Shown: positions 1-9,128 of the stretch, piece by piece
How the letters are laid out: each line of letters opens with the position of its first letter
Numbering within the stretch: the stretch's first letter is position 1
Source of the DNA: MPNP01 sp965116235
GTDB lineage: Bacteria > Pseudomonadota > Alphaproteobacteria > Rhodobacterales > Rhodobacteraceae
DNA length: 64,000 nt
Reading direction: 5' to 3'
Assembly (NCBI GenBank): GCA_965116235.1
Contig: OZ220496.1
Location: 558,001-622,000, forward strand
Program-made: the position numbers and the translations under genes
The notes under the pieces: model-generated
The model's input: the letters and a program-made list of their open reading frames with translations, nothing else
The model's database searches: none
What the model was told of the DNA's origin: nothing

Positions 1-441
1 CCGCTGCTGGGAATCATTGGCCTACAATGACGACAATTCTCAGTCCGGTTGGGTCGCTCCCCTGGCTCATGCCCGCCGAAGCGGGATCAGGATTGAAGAG
101 TTCCATCAACGGGAAGCCATTGGGAGTCGGCAAAGGCGGTTGCAAGCGGAAGGTCTTCAATTGCCGCAATTGACGTCTCGACATGGCGCATCATTTGCAT
201 GTTTGCTCCATTCAGGGACAATCTTTTCGTTTCCGCACGGACCGAGGCGACACCAGGGCTTCCATTCATTACATCAAGATATGAGCTTGCTGAAAGGTTG
301 TTTGAGGCATTCAACCATGCCATTACCATCTTGACTGAAGACGAGAGAGAGTTTTTACCTTATCACCGCTTGGTAAAGGTTAGGAAAGATGAATATCTCA
401 GGGTGCAGGATGATGTTCGGTTCTGGGAGAGAAGAAGTTGA
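1..441 (+). pseudogene. PhnD/phosphite-type ABC substrate-binding protein, 3' remnant with frameshift
   Basis: This is the C-terminal part of a periplasmic binding protein of the phosphate/phosphite/phosphonate (PhnD-like) family, cut by the left edge. One frame, from base 2, reads LAYNDDNSQSGWVAPLAHAR, the family's 'YN..SQSGW.APL' block. Near base 110 the frame moves by one base and continues as TGSHWESAKAVASGRSSIAA, then IDVSTWR and TPGLPFIT, which are the next conserved family blocks. It ends at the TGA at 439-441. The two frames together make one recognisable protein and neither does alone, so the gene is frameshifted or there is a base-call error. No transporter partners are visible. The family assignment comes from motif order only. 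Confidence 0.7.
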
Positions 442-934
442 TCAAGTGGCAGAAAGAAAGGATGGCTTTCAGCCAATTGCATGCTCGGCTTCAGCAGGCG
501 TGCGTCTGGAACAGATGCGTGGCGTAATGGAGAATTGTGATCTTGGAGAAGTTCGTAGAATCCGGTGCGTTCTAATGCCAATTTTAGGTAGTGTCTCAGT
601 TTGAATTATTGAACCATAGAAATCACGATCATGTGGGGAAGTAGTACGTAAATTATATTCAAACTGAGACACTACTATGTAAGAAAGATGGCACATCCAA
701 TCGCAATAAGTATCAATGTATTTTCGAGAAGACGAATGGACACAGGATGAGATGTTTGAAATATCAAGGAAGTCGGTGAAACATCCTGAGAATACCCAAT
801 TTTATCCCTGCTTTCGTGATTCCGAATTCCACTGGGTCTAGGTAGAGACTCCCATGCAGCGAAGCCGATGTTGTCAACTTGATGGCCCGTCACTGGTCTG
901 GCTTTCATGTGCCGCTGGCGTTCTGACCATTCCT
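442..934. other. Intergenic stretch without a supported gene
   Basis: Short frames exist on both strands but none has a ribosome site, family motif or steady codon pattern. The only structure seen is the 88-bp inverted-repeat element at 588-675. Confidence 0.6.
588..675. repeat. 88-bp element with perfect 19-bp inverted repeats (MITE-like)
   Basis: Bases 588-606 (GTAGTGTCTCAGTTTGAAT) are the exact reverse complement of 657-675, with a 50-base centre. The arms are far longer than expected by chance and there is no T-run of a terminator. The shape suits a miniature transposable element or the joined ends of a lost insertion sequence. No second copy was noticed in the window. Confidence 0.6.
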
Positions 935-1381
935 TCAATCCTCACTGCTCCGTAAATGCTCTGACCACGGATCAATCACTTCGACACCCATCAATTCGAA
1001 TGGGCGACGATCCCGCGTCGCAACGCGGCAACCATTGCTTATTGCAATCGCTGCTATCATTCCATCCATATCCCTGATCACATCCTTGCCATGCTTCTGC
1101 CGGGCAGGTGCTATGTTCATACCGAACATCAACGCCGCCTTTGAATCGAAAGGCAAAATGCGTCCTGAAAAATCGACTTCAAAAAGCTCGGTGATACCGC
1201 GATGCAACTGGATTCGGCGCTTACCCTCCGGCAGGGCCCACAGCCCATACTCCATTTCCGTCTGATTGATCGTGGTCACAAACAGATCGGTAGGGACTTG
1301 CTGGTCAAGCCACTCAATCACCAAAGGATCGGGCTTGGGCTTGAAAGGTTCCGAGAGAACCATTGTATCAACAACAATCAT
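935..1381 (-). CDS. vapC: VapC/FitB-type PIN-domain toxin ribonuclease
   Basis: This 148-residue protein has the PIN-domain pattern: Asp5 in MIVVDT, Glu42 in the TEMEYG block, Asp106 in DGMIAAIA and Asp124 in TRDRRPF, the usual acidic metal-binding set. Proteins of this family are Mg2+-dependent ribonucleases held inactive by a cognate antitoxin. The ATG overlaps the stop of the upstream antitoxin gene by four bases (ATGA), the translational coupling typical of these pairs. Length is normal for the family and all acidic residues are present, so the toxin looks intact. FitB and VapC are not separable from sequence alone. Confidence 0.9.
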   Translation of the reverse strand: MIVVDTMVLSEPFKPKPDPLVIEWLDQQVPTDLFVTTINQTEMEYGLWALPEGKRRIQLHRGITELFEVDFSGRILPFDSKAALMFGMNIAPARQKHGKDVIRDMDGMIAAIAISNGCRVATRDRRPFELMGVEVIDPWSEHLRSSED

Positions 1382-1617
1382 TCGAAGTTCACTGGATCAC
1401 TGGCGGTCTCGTCGCGCTCAAACTGGAAATCCTGTTCGACAATACCGCTGTATTTCCTAACCAGCTTGGATCCAAAGCCATCGCCGTCCTGAGTACCGAC
1501 ATGCTGCGCAATCAACTGCCGAACCTCCGCTTCCACGCTCCTATAGTTGGACGCGGCTACACGTTTCAGTGCGGCATACTGCGGATCAGGAATGTTGCGA
1601 ACAGTCATTTGGCTCAT
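1378..1617 (-). CDS. vapB: FitA/VapB-type ribbon-helix-helix antitoxin
   Basis: This 79-residue protein begins MSQMTVRNIPDPQYAALKR, a FitA-like ribbon-helix-helix DNA-binding strand and helix. The acidic, aromatic-rich tail (FQFERDE) is the part that would wrap the toxin. The start at 1617 is supported by AGGAG nine bases upstream. The stop overlaps the vapC start by four bases. Antitoxins of this type repress their own operon, and a suitable promoter with a palindrome lies just upstream (1647-1675). Confidence 0.88.
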   Translation of the reverse strand: MSQMTVRNIPDPQYAALKRVAASNYRSVEAEVRQLIAQHVGTQDGDGFGSKLVRKYSGIVEQDFQFERDETASDPVNFE

Positions 1618-1646
1618 TGTTCAGGCTCCTTTCCAATACGCTATCA

Positions 1647-1675
1647 ATATAATAAGTATGCTAGCATTATGCAAG
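1647..1675 (-). promoter_or_regulatory. Predicted vapBC promoter with internal palindrome
   Basis: On the minus strand TTGCAT (1670-1675) and TATATT (1647-1652) are 17 bases apart, close to sigma-70 boxes. The spacer contains the perfect 10-base palindrome ATGCTAGCAT (1659-1668). A palindrome between the promoter boxes is a likely operator for antitoxin self-repression. Prediction from sequence only. Confidence 0.5.
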
Positions 1676-1777
1676 CACCTATCTTTATTTGATAGCAGAA
1701 AATGGCCTACCAAAGCGGGATCAGCTGGGGGTAATTTGGGAAGGGGGTGAAAAACCCCTGCAAGGATTTTTCCGATG

Positions 1778-2392
1778 CCCTTTCATGACGTTCATAACGG
1801 TTGCTTTGCCGATTCCGAGGTCTTGGGCGACCCAGCAATAACCTCTGCCTTCGCTGACCGCCTAATGACCTTCAGAGCGAACTTTTCTGATAGCGGTCTC
1901 TGACCTGGCTAACAACCGAGTTTTTTGCCTCGTGCACGCACTGCGGCCAACCCGGATTTGACCCGCTCGCTTAGCAGATCGCGTTCGAACCGGGCGATGC
2001 CAGCAAGCAGGGTTGTCGTCATCCGGCCATGGGGTGTGCCGAGTTCGAAGTCAGCTCGTGCATCGGGACCACGGGAGCATTCCGGGCCGCCAACTTTTCC
2101 AAAGTCCCCAGCAAATCCTGCGTCAAGCACACCCTCCCAGAAAGATCGGTGACAAGGATGGCGTCGATCTCGCAGGCCTGTGCCAGCTCTATGACCTGGT
2201 TTTGGATCTTACGTTTGGTCGAGGTGCCTGAAGCGGTTTCCTCGAAAACCCAATGACATCGTACCCGCAACGTTCGACAAATGCGGTCAGATCACACACC
2301 TGCCGATCACAGCCCTGATCTGCGGCTGACAACAGCGACAATACTGACGGTGCAAAGCAGGATGAGCATTCAGTATACAGCCACGAGCCCAT
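1778..2392 (-). pseudogene. Decayed serine recombinase (resolvase/invertase family)
   Basis: Three minus-strand frames join to give one resolvase. The first has QVCDLTAFVERCGYDVIGF (to about 2240). The second continues EETASGTSTKRKIQNQVIEL, then DAILVTDLS (2019-2270). The third gives LGTPHGRMTTTLLAGIARFE, then RDLLSERVKSGLAA (1909-2130). A stop follows RGKKLGC, and beyond it a helix-turn-helix remnant, DLGIGKATVMNVMK, can be read (about 1780-1840). At least two frameshifts and one stop make it non-functional. It is probably the relic of a transposon or plasmid fragment that arrived with the neighbouring accessory genes. Confidence 0.8.
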
Positions 2393-2499
2393 TCTGGTCC
2401 CGGCATGGCCTCGACATTAGACTCAAAGGGGGCTATATTGTATCGTATCGGTCATCATGGCACCTGACCCGGACATCAAGGAAAAGCTGAAAACCAAAA

Positions 2500-4140
2500 A
2501 TGTATCCAACCAAGAATGTGCTCTGGATCATGGCTGACCAACTGCGTTGGGACTACTTGTCCTGCTATGGACACCCCCATCTTCAGACGCCACACATCGA
2601 CGAATTGGCCAGAAAAGGAGTGAGGTTTACCCAAGTCTATGTTCAATCACCCTTCTGTGGCCCCTCCAGAATGAGTTATTACACCGGACGATACTGCCGC
2701 TCGCACGGGTCAACCTGGAACGGTTTTCCTTTGCGTGTGGGTGAGCCGACTCTTGGAGATCACTTGCGCAAAATTGGCGTTCGGCCGGCAATCGTCGGCA
2801 AGACGCACATGGTTCCTGATCTGGAAGGAATGCGGGCTCTTGGAATTAACCCCGATTCTCATATTGGAGTCTACATATCGGAATGCGGCTTTGAACCCTT
2901 CGACCGCGACGATGGGCTTCACCCTTATGGTCCGTATGCGCCGGATTGCGAATATCAGGGCTATCTGAGGGATCAGGGATACGACTCAATCAATCCATGG
3001 GATGATCACGCCAGTTCGGGGCTGAATGAAAGTGGCGAAAGAGTCTCCGGTTGGTTCCTCAAATACGGCAACTTGCCGGCCGACATACCCGAGCAATTGT
3101 CTGAAACCCCATACATGACCCGACGGGCCATCGACTTCATGCGGACAGCCGGTCGTGATCCCTGGCTGTGTCATTTATCTTACATCAAGCCTCACTGGCC
3201 ATATATTGTTCCCGCTCCCTACAACAGCATGTATGGACACGATGACATTGTTCCCCCGGTACGCACGGAAGCGGAAAAAGTTGATCCGCACCCGGTCTAC
3301 AAGGCTTACATCGAGTCTCGCATTTGTCGGTCCTTTGCCGAGGATGAGATCCGGGAAAGAGTCATTCCGGCGTATATGGGTCTGATCAAGCAAATCGATG
3401 ACCAGCTTGGCGTCCTGTTCAACTGGATGGAGGAAACGGGTCGCATGAAGGACACAATGATCGTGATGTCATCAGACCATGGCGATTACCTCGGTGATCA
3501 TTGGATGGGCGAGAAGGATCTCTTTCACGACCAGCCAGTCAAGGTTCCTCTCATTATTTACGATCCAAGTCCTGAAGCAGACAGCACAAGGGGCATGGTT
3601 CGGGATGAGCTTGTGGAAGGCATTGATCTCGCACCGACATTTTTGGAAACCTTTGGAGGGCCAAGGCTACCGCATGTTCTTGAGGGCATGTCCTTGATTC
3701 CGCTCCTGCACAACCCGTCAACTCCGTCGAAATGGCGCACTTATGCCGTTTCGGAGTATGATTATTCGACCCGAGAGGCCCGCCAGATCATTGGCAACCA
3801 CCAAGAGGATGCCAGACTGATCATGATCAGGGACGAACGGTGGAAATACATCCATGCCGAAGGATTCCGACCAATGCTTTTCGACCTTCAGACTGACCCG
3901 AAAGAGTTCCATGATTGGGGAGCCAGTTCGGACAAGGAGCATGAACAAGTGCGGCAAAAAATGGAAAGGGCTTTGCTGGCTTGGGCCAGTCGGCACCACA
4001 ACCGGACCACCTTGACACCTCAACAGATTGAAGGGATGTTGGGAAAGGAGCCGCCGGGGGTACTGATCGGGTTTTGGGATGAAGTCGACTACGAGCAGGT
4101 AACAGGCGACAGTTTCAGCGACCGCCCATGGATGAAGTAG
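2500..4140 (+). CDS. Sulfatase-family hydrolase, phosphonate monoester hydrolase-like
   Basis: This 546-residue alkaline-phosphatase-superfamily enzyme has the formylglycine motif C53-G-P-S-R, whose cysteine is normally oxidised to the catalytic aldehyde. The N-terminal metal site is seen in KNVLWIMADQLRWD (Asp13), and a later metal site in SSDHGDYLGDH. The KPHWPY block and the C-terminal RDERWKYIHAEGFRPMLFDL resemble the phosphonate monoester hydrolase/arylsulfatase branch. No signal peptide is seen, so it is probably cytoplasmic. Substrate cannot be set from sequence: sulfate esters, phosphonate monoesters and phosphodiesters are all possible. No sulfatase-maturase gene is nearby. The start is the first ATG in frame; the ribosome site is weak. 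Confidence 0.85.
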   Translation: MYPTKNVLWIMADQLRWDYLSCYGHPHLQTPHIDELARKGVRFTQVYVQSPFCGPSRMSYYTGRYCRSHGSTWNGFPLRVGEPTLGDHLRKIGVRPAIVGKTHMVPDLEGMRALGINPDSHIGVYISECGFEPFDRDDGLHPYGPYAPDCEYQGYLRDQGYDSINPWDDHASSGLNESGERVSGWFLKYGNLPADIPEQLSETPYMTRRAIDFMRTAGRDPWLCHLSYIKPHWPYIVPAPYNSMYGHDDIVPPVRTEAEKVDPHPVYKAYIESRICRSFAEDEIRERVIPAYMGLIKQIDDQLGVLFNWMEETGRMKDTMIVMSSDHGDYLGDHWMGEKDLFHDQPVKVPLIIYDPSPEADSTRGMVRDELVEGIDLAPTFLETFGGPRLPHVLEGMSLIPLLHNPSTPSKWRTYAVSEYDYSTREARQIIGNHQEDARLIMIRDERWKYIHAEGFRPMLFDLQTDPKEFHDWGASSDKEHEQVRQKMERALLAWASRHHNRTTLTPQQIEGMLGKEPPGVLIGFWDEVDYEQVTGDSFSDRPWMK

Positions 4141-4342
4141 CTTTGGCCAGCCAGTGACCTTGTTTTTTGCAGTCTGGACCGACAGGAGTTGAAATCGTGT
4201 TTTGCCCTGTTCTTGCTTCCCTTTTTCAGTAAGTTCCCAACAGGCATCTTTGATTCACGCTTTGGATCGAATTGGCTTGTCAAGACATGCTTGATAATTG
4301 CGAATTTTCGGCGCGTCATCATCGTCAAGGAAAGGAAACGGG

Positions 4343-5605
4343 ATGTTTCGGTTTGTGCATACAGCAGATGTCCATCTGGATTCACCACTCAAGTCGTTGG
4401 CATTTCGGGACCCGGACATGGCGCGCACGGTTGGAAATGCAACGCGGGACACGTTTTCCAGCATTGTCGGTCTGTGCATCGAGGAAAAGGTCGATGCCCT
4501 GATTATCGCAGGCGATCTGTACGACAGAGACCAGACGTCATTCAAGACGGCACGCTTCCTCATCGGCAAGCTTGAAGAACTCCATCGGGCGGGAATAAGG
4601 ACATTCATCATCAGAGGCAATCATGACTCCGGCTCGTCCATAACCAAGCAATTGGTGGTCCCGGAGTCGGTCAAGATATTTTCGACAAGACCGGAGTCCG
4701 AAGTCATTGAGAAGGATAACCTTCAAGTTGCCATTCACGGCCTGAGCTTCCCCAACCGCCACATAGCGGAATCCTTGTTGCACAGGTATCCGCCGCCCGT
4801 CAGCGGCAGCTTCAATATCGGTATCCTTCACACCAGTCTGGGCGGTTCCGAGGGCCATGATCTCTATGCTCCGTGCAGCGTTCAGGATTTGCAGGAAACC
4901 GGCTATGACTACTGGGCCCTGGGACATATTCACAAACCCTCGTGCATCCGCGGAGACACGACAATCGTGATGCCCGGCATCCCCCAAGGAAGGCATATTG
5001 GCGAAGCTGGAAAAAAGACAATTGCATTGGTCAGTGTTCCGGACGATGGAAGGTGTCAGATCGAGTGCAGAAACGTATCCAAGTTGCAGTTTGAACTCAT
5101 GGATATTGACGTATCATCCGCCAGTGACTGGCGCGGGCTTGTCGTCCTGATTGATCAGTCGATACGCTTCAGAGAACAGGATCTGGATAACAGGATCCTT
5201 GTTCTGCGACTGCGCCTGGCAGGGCAAACCGGACTGTCATGGCAGATTCGTCGCGATCTGGAAGTCCTTCTGGAAGAGGCGCGAAGAATGGTTGAAGATG
5301 ACGATCGGATATGGATCGAAACGATCCGGAATGCAACGGTTGAAAAGGAACACGAATCAGACAGAGCCGGCTTGTTCTGGACCTTGCATGACCAAATTTT
5401 GCAAGATGATCAAATCCTCAAACTGGCGTGGGGAGAATTCAATGATTACAGTGATACCGTCATCAAGACCCTGCCCGCGGCCTCACGAAAAATCCTGGGC
5501 GACTCCGATGAGGAAAGGGCCATGATTGTCAACGAACTGGCCCGGGAAGGAGCTGAGGATGTACTTGCCAGCCTTCGACCGACGAAGGAAGGGGCAGAAT
5601 CATGA
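4343..5605 (+). CDS. YhaO-like metallophosphoesterase (SbcD-type exonuclease)
   Basis: This 420-residue protein starts MFRFVHTADVHLDSPL and has the metallophosphoesterase signatures DxH (HTADVHLD), GDLYDR, GNHDS and GHIH in order, so both metal sites look complete. These match the YhaO/SbcD/Mre11 DNA exonuclease group. An earlier in-frame start exists at 4298, but the ATG at 4343 sits behind AAGGAAAGGAAACGGG and begins directly at the conserved strand, so it is preferred. The stop overlaps the next gene start by four bases (ATGA), so the two are co-translated. The likely role is nuclease subunit of a DNA repair complex with the following ATPase. Confidence 0.85.
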   Translation: MFRFVHTADVHLDSPLKSLAFRDPDMARTVGNATRDTFSSIVGLCIEEKVDALIIAGDLYDRDQTSFKTARFLIGKLEELHRAGIRTFIIRGNHDSGSSITKQLVVPESVKIFSTRPESEVIEKDNLQVAIHGLSFPNRHIAESLLHRYPPPVSGSFNIGILHTSLGGSEGHDLYAPCSVQDLQETGYDYWALGHIHKPSCIRGDTTIVMPGIPQGRHIGEAGKKTIALVSVPDDGRCQIECRNVSKLQFELMDIDVSSASDWRGLVVLIDQSIRFREQDLDNRILVLRLRLAGQTGLSWQIRRDLEVLLEEARRMVEDDDRIWIETIRNATVEKEHESDRAGLFWTLHDQILQDDQILKLAWGEFNDYSDTVIKTLPAASRKILGDSDEERAMIVNELAREGAEDVLASLRPTKEGAES

Positions 5606-8600
5606 GACTCAATGCTCTCCATCTGACCAAGTACGGTCTGTTCACCAAAAAGAGTCTGAACTTTGGCAAGCGCAGGACCGGCAAGCCGGATTTTCATGTT
5701 GTCTACGGGCTGAATGAAGCCGGCAAGTCGACTGCCCTAGAAGCCTGGAACGATCTCCTTTTCGGCATCAAATGGGGAACCCCGTATGGGTATCTGCACT
5801 CCAGCGCCATGGAAGTCGGGGCCGTGCTTGACGACAATGAAGGTCATCCGGTCGGGCTAAAACGGATCCGCAAGCAAAAGAATTCTCTTCTTGATATGCA
5901 GAACGCAAATCTTGAGGAGTCATTTCTGCAGGAACTTCTTGGCGGTTTTTCGCGTTCGGATTATGAGCTTCTCTTCTCGGTGGACGAAGAGACACTGGAG
6001 AGAGGTGGCAACGAGATACTTGACAGCAAGGGCGATCTCGGCAAGATGCTTTTTTCAGCCAGCACCGGCATTACTGAAGTGACACGGATTCTGGACGATT
6101 TGAGTGCCAGGAATGAGGAGTTTTATCGCCCGCGTTCACGCAAAAGCGAGTTGCTCCAAATCAAGAACAGAATGAACGAGTTGAAGCAGAAATGGCGTGA
6201 GAATGATATTGATGCCCGAGTGTACCAAAGGCAGCTTGAACAACTTGAAGAAGCCCAGCGCCATCTCGATCAGGCCCGACAAGGTAAGGGTGAGCTGGAA
6301 AGCCGTTTATCCCTGATAGAGCGAAAACTCAACGCCTTGCCACTCGTGCGGCAGTATCAGCAAATTCAGTCACAGATCGACGAGCAGGATCCTCTGCCAC
6401 AACCTCCTGATGACTGGCGCACCAAGATTGAGCAACTGAGTACCAAGCTGACGGAAAACAAGACCAATGCAGCCCAAGAAGCGAACAGCATCAAACGTCT
6501 GAAGGCCGAACTTGTAGCCAGCCAGGTCGACCCTGTTGCCTTGCGCGTCAAGGACAGGGTTGATCAGGTCGAGCGTTTGCGCCCCTCATATGAGGGAGCC
6601 GTGAAAGACTTGCCGAGACGCACGGAACAGGCCCAGCAACTCAAGACCGAGGTTGGGTACCTGGCCCAACGACTGGGGCTGGACTTGACCCGAGATGGTG
6701 AAATCCTGCCGGATGCGGCGACTATCGGTCGCATTCGAAACCTGATGGAAGAGCATTCCGGGATCATGGCGATCCATGATGCCAGTCGTGATGAACTCGC
6801 CGCAACGGAAGCCAAGCTGGAAGAACTTGACATTGAGATGGAGGGCAGGGAGTTTCATCCCGAAGAGGCCAAGAAAATTCAGTCCTTGCTGAAAGAGGTG
6901 CATGATGAAGACCCTCGGTCGGAACTAAACCTGACCGATAGGCAGATTGCTGATCTGGAAGGAAAGATTGAAACGCGAATGGTCGAGTTGTTGCCTTGGA
7001 AAGGAAACAGTGGAGACCTGCAGATCATGAAAGCCCCGTACCGGGCACAGCTGCGCGAAATTGAGGATGCGGTTCGTGAAGCCAGACAGGTCAGGAAGAA
7101 CACCCGGCAGAGGATCAGTGAACTCGAAACTTCCAGGAAAGCCATTGAGAAAAGCATGGCTGAACTGTCTGCTGGAGACGCCGTATCCATTGAAGACGTG
7201 GCCAATTCTCGCAATCTCAGGGAATCCCGATGGGCTGAGCACAAGCAAGCTTTGGATATGGATACAGCTCGCTTGTTCGAGAAGGCCATGCGGCAGAATG
7301 ACGAGATCATCATTCGCGCGGGAGAGCAGAATTCTCAATCCCTGTTGTCAAAGGAACGACAAGGCCAGCATGCAGACATGGTCCTGAAAATTGACGCGGA
7401 GAAAGAAAGCCTGGACCGCTGCGATAGCGAGCTTCAAAAGCTGAGGGACACCTACAGGTCTTTTTGGCAGGCAACCCTGAACGTCGAAGACGATCCGCCA
7501 TCAATCGATGGCTTCATCAGTTGGCTGGAGTGTCGCACGAGGGTTCTTGAAGACATCAAGAATCTGGAAAGTCTCAAGTCTCGCAAGAACAGTCTCTTGT
7601 CCCGGGTGGAAAATTACCGTCACAAGTTGCGGAACGCCTTGCAGCAGATGGGTGAAACCGGCGATGATACCATGTCCCTCCGGGCCTTGCTGGATTTCGC
7701 CGAGCAGACGGTGACCGATTATCAGCAGCTCAAGTCGCTTCGGGACCAGCACTGGCGTATCAAGCTGGACCATACACGACGAAGGAAGACTTACGAAGAC
7801 GCATGGGAGAAGAAGGACAGTTGGCATCAGAAGTGGGCCATGGCCTGTGCGGACAGCACCTTGTGCCCTGAGCGACAGCCCAGCGTTGTCGAAATGCGCG
7901 AAATCATCCAGATCATTGACGAAATCGTGCCAAAGTTCACCGAGATGCGAAGCGTTGAACAACGCATTGAGAAGATGGCTGAAGACAGGCAACGTTTTGA
8001 GGACAGAGTGGGAAAGTTTGCCCAAGAACTGAAAATTCAGGCGGACACGGCAAATCTCAAGCGTACGTGGCAGGAGATTTGCAATCAAACCAGGCAAGCT
8101 GACCAGAATGCGATCAACAGAACCAGAATACGGGAACAGCTTGATCGCCACAAAGACAACAAGGCGTTTCTCGAAGAGGAGTTGTCGCGGTTGCAAATGG
8201 ACTTGGAGTCCATCGGACACCCCTACGGACAAAAAGAACTGCAAGACATCAAGTCGGCACTGGAAAGAGCAGACCATTATGAACAACTCAAAAAGAGCCG
8301 GTCGAACGCTCTCGATACGATCCAGACAATCATGCAGTCGGCTTCAATAGAGGCCGCTCTGGACGAGGTTCAGGGGTTGAATCAAGACGCCTTGGAGATT
8401 GAGAAAAGCTGTCTCGAAGACAGCATCAGAGAGTGCCAGCAGGACATCGAAGAAAAAGTCAGGGCTAAAAGGGATGTCGAACGGGAACTGGAAAAGATAA
8501 CCGGCGATGACTCGATCGCTAGCCTCAAGGAAGAGTACGCCAATCTGGAAATGCAACTAAACCAGAAAACCCGTGACCATCTGAAGGTAAAATTTGGACT

Positions 8601-9045
8601 GATCGCCCTTGAACATGCCATCAGACGTTTTCGTGACATTCACAAGAGTGCCATGATGAGTCTGGCGTCTGACAAGTTCGCTCGCGTCAGCGTAGGCAAT
8701 TACCAGTCGCTGGGGACAGCTCAGGAGAAGAACAAGGAAGTTCTGGTTGCCAACGCATCCGACGGCAGCACCAAGTTTGTCCGAGATCTGTCAAAGGGCA
8801 CACGCTTCCAGCTCTATCTTGCTCTGCGAGTGGCCGGATACCATGAAATCCTGAAGAACAACCCCCCAATACCGTTTGTCGCGGACGACATCCTGGAATC
8901 TTTTGACAACCAGCGTACCGGCGAAACGCTCAAGATCTTGGAAGACATGTCCAAAAAAGGTCAGGTCATTTACTTTACACATCACCAGCACCTGTGTGAT
9001 ATCGCCAGCGAGGTCTGCCCAGATGTCAATATCCAATCGCTGTAG
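5602..9045 (+). CDS. YhaN-like SMC/Rad50-type ATPase (SbcC-like)
   Basis: This 1147-residue protein has an N-terminal ATP-binding half with Walker A GLNEAGKST (residues 36-44). A very long charged coiled-coil region follows (about 180-1000), then the C-terminal half with LSKGTRFQLYLALR as signature and FVADDILESFDN as Walker B (Asp1095-Asp1096). This is the Rad50/SbcC layout, and the N-terminal block and partner match the YhaN branch rather than classical SbcC. I see no CxxC zinc hook in the middle of the coil, as in YhaN. It would clamp DNA and drive the neighbouring nuclease. No defect seen. Confidence 0.85.
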   Translation: MRLNALHLTKYGLFTKKSLNFGKRRTGKPDFHVVYGLNEAGKSTALEAWNDLLFGIKWGTPYGYLHSSAMEVGAVLDDNEGHPVGLKRIRKQKNSLLDMQNANLEESFLQELLGGFSRSDYELLFSVDEETLERGGNEILDSKGDLGKMLFSASTGITEVTRILDDLSARNEEFYRPRSRKSELLQIKNRMNELKQKWRENDIDARVYQRQLEQLEEAQRHLDQARQGKGELESRLSLIERKLNALPLVRQYQQIQSQIDEQDPLPQPPDDWRTKIEQLSTKLTENKTNAAQEANSIKRLKAELVASQVDPVALRVKDRVDQVERLRPSYEGAVKDLPRRTEQAQQLKTEVGYLAQRLGLDLTRDGEILPDAATIGRIRNLMEEHSGIMAIHDASRDELAATEAKLEELDIEMEGREFHPEEAKKIQSLLKEVHDEDPRSELNLTDRQIADLEGKIETRMVELLPWKGNSGDLQIMKAPYRAQLREIEDAVREARQVRKNTRQRISELETSRKAIEKSMAELSAGDAVSIEDVANSRNLRESRWAEHKQALDMDTARLFEKAMRQNDEIIIRAGEQNSQSLLSKERQGQHADMVLKIDAEKESLDRCDSELQKLRDTYRSFWQATLNVEDDPPSIDGFISWLECRTRVLEDIKNLESLKSRKNSLLSRVENYRHKLRNALQQMGETGDDTMSLRALLDFAEQTVTDYQQLKSLRDQHWRIKLDHTRRRKTYEDAWEKKDSWHQKWAMACADSTLCPERQPSVVEMREIIQIIDEIVPKFTEMRSVEQRIEKMAEDRQRFEDRVGKFAQELKIQADTANLKRTWQEICNQTRQADQNAINRTRIREQLDRHKDNKAFLEEELSRLQMDLESIGHPYGQKELQDIKSALERADHYEQLKKSRSNALDTIQTIMQSASIEAALDEVQGLNQDALEIEKSCLEDSIRECQQDIEEKVRAKRDVERELEKITGDDSIASLKEEYANLEMQLNQKTRDHLKVKFGLIALEHAIRRFRDIHKSAMMSLASDKFARVSVGNYQSLGTAQEKNKEVLVANASDGSTKFVRDLSKGTRFQLYLALRVAGYHEILKNNPPIPFVADDILESFDNQRTGETLKILEDMSKKGQVIYFTHHQHLCDIASEVCPDVNIQSL

Positions 9046-9128
9046 GATTCCGTAAAGTCCGGTATTTGCAAGCTCAATCGACGGCCGGTGGAAGGGGTTC
9101 TGGCCGAAGTCGAAAACCCGCTGACGCA

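Noticed and set aside
7501..8286. 261-codon antisense frame inside the YhaN-like gene
   Set aside because: Leucine-rich antisense of a coiled coil; the sense gene is continuous over 1147 residues.
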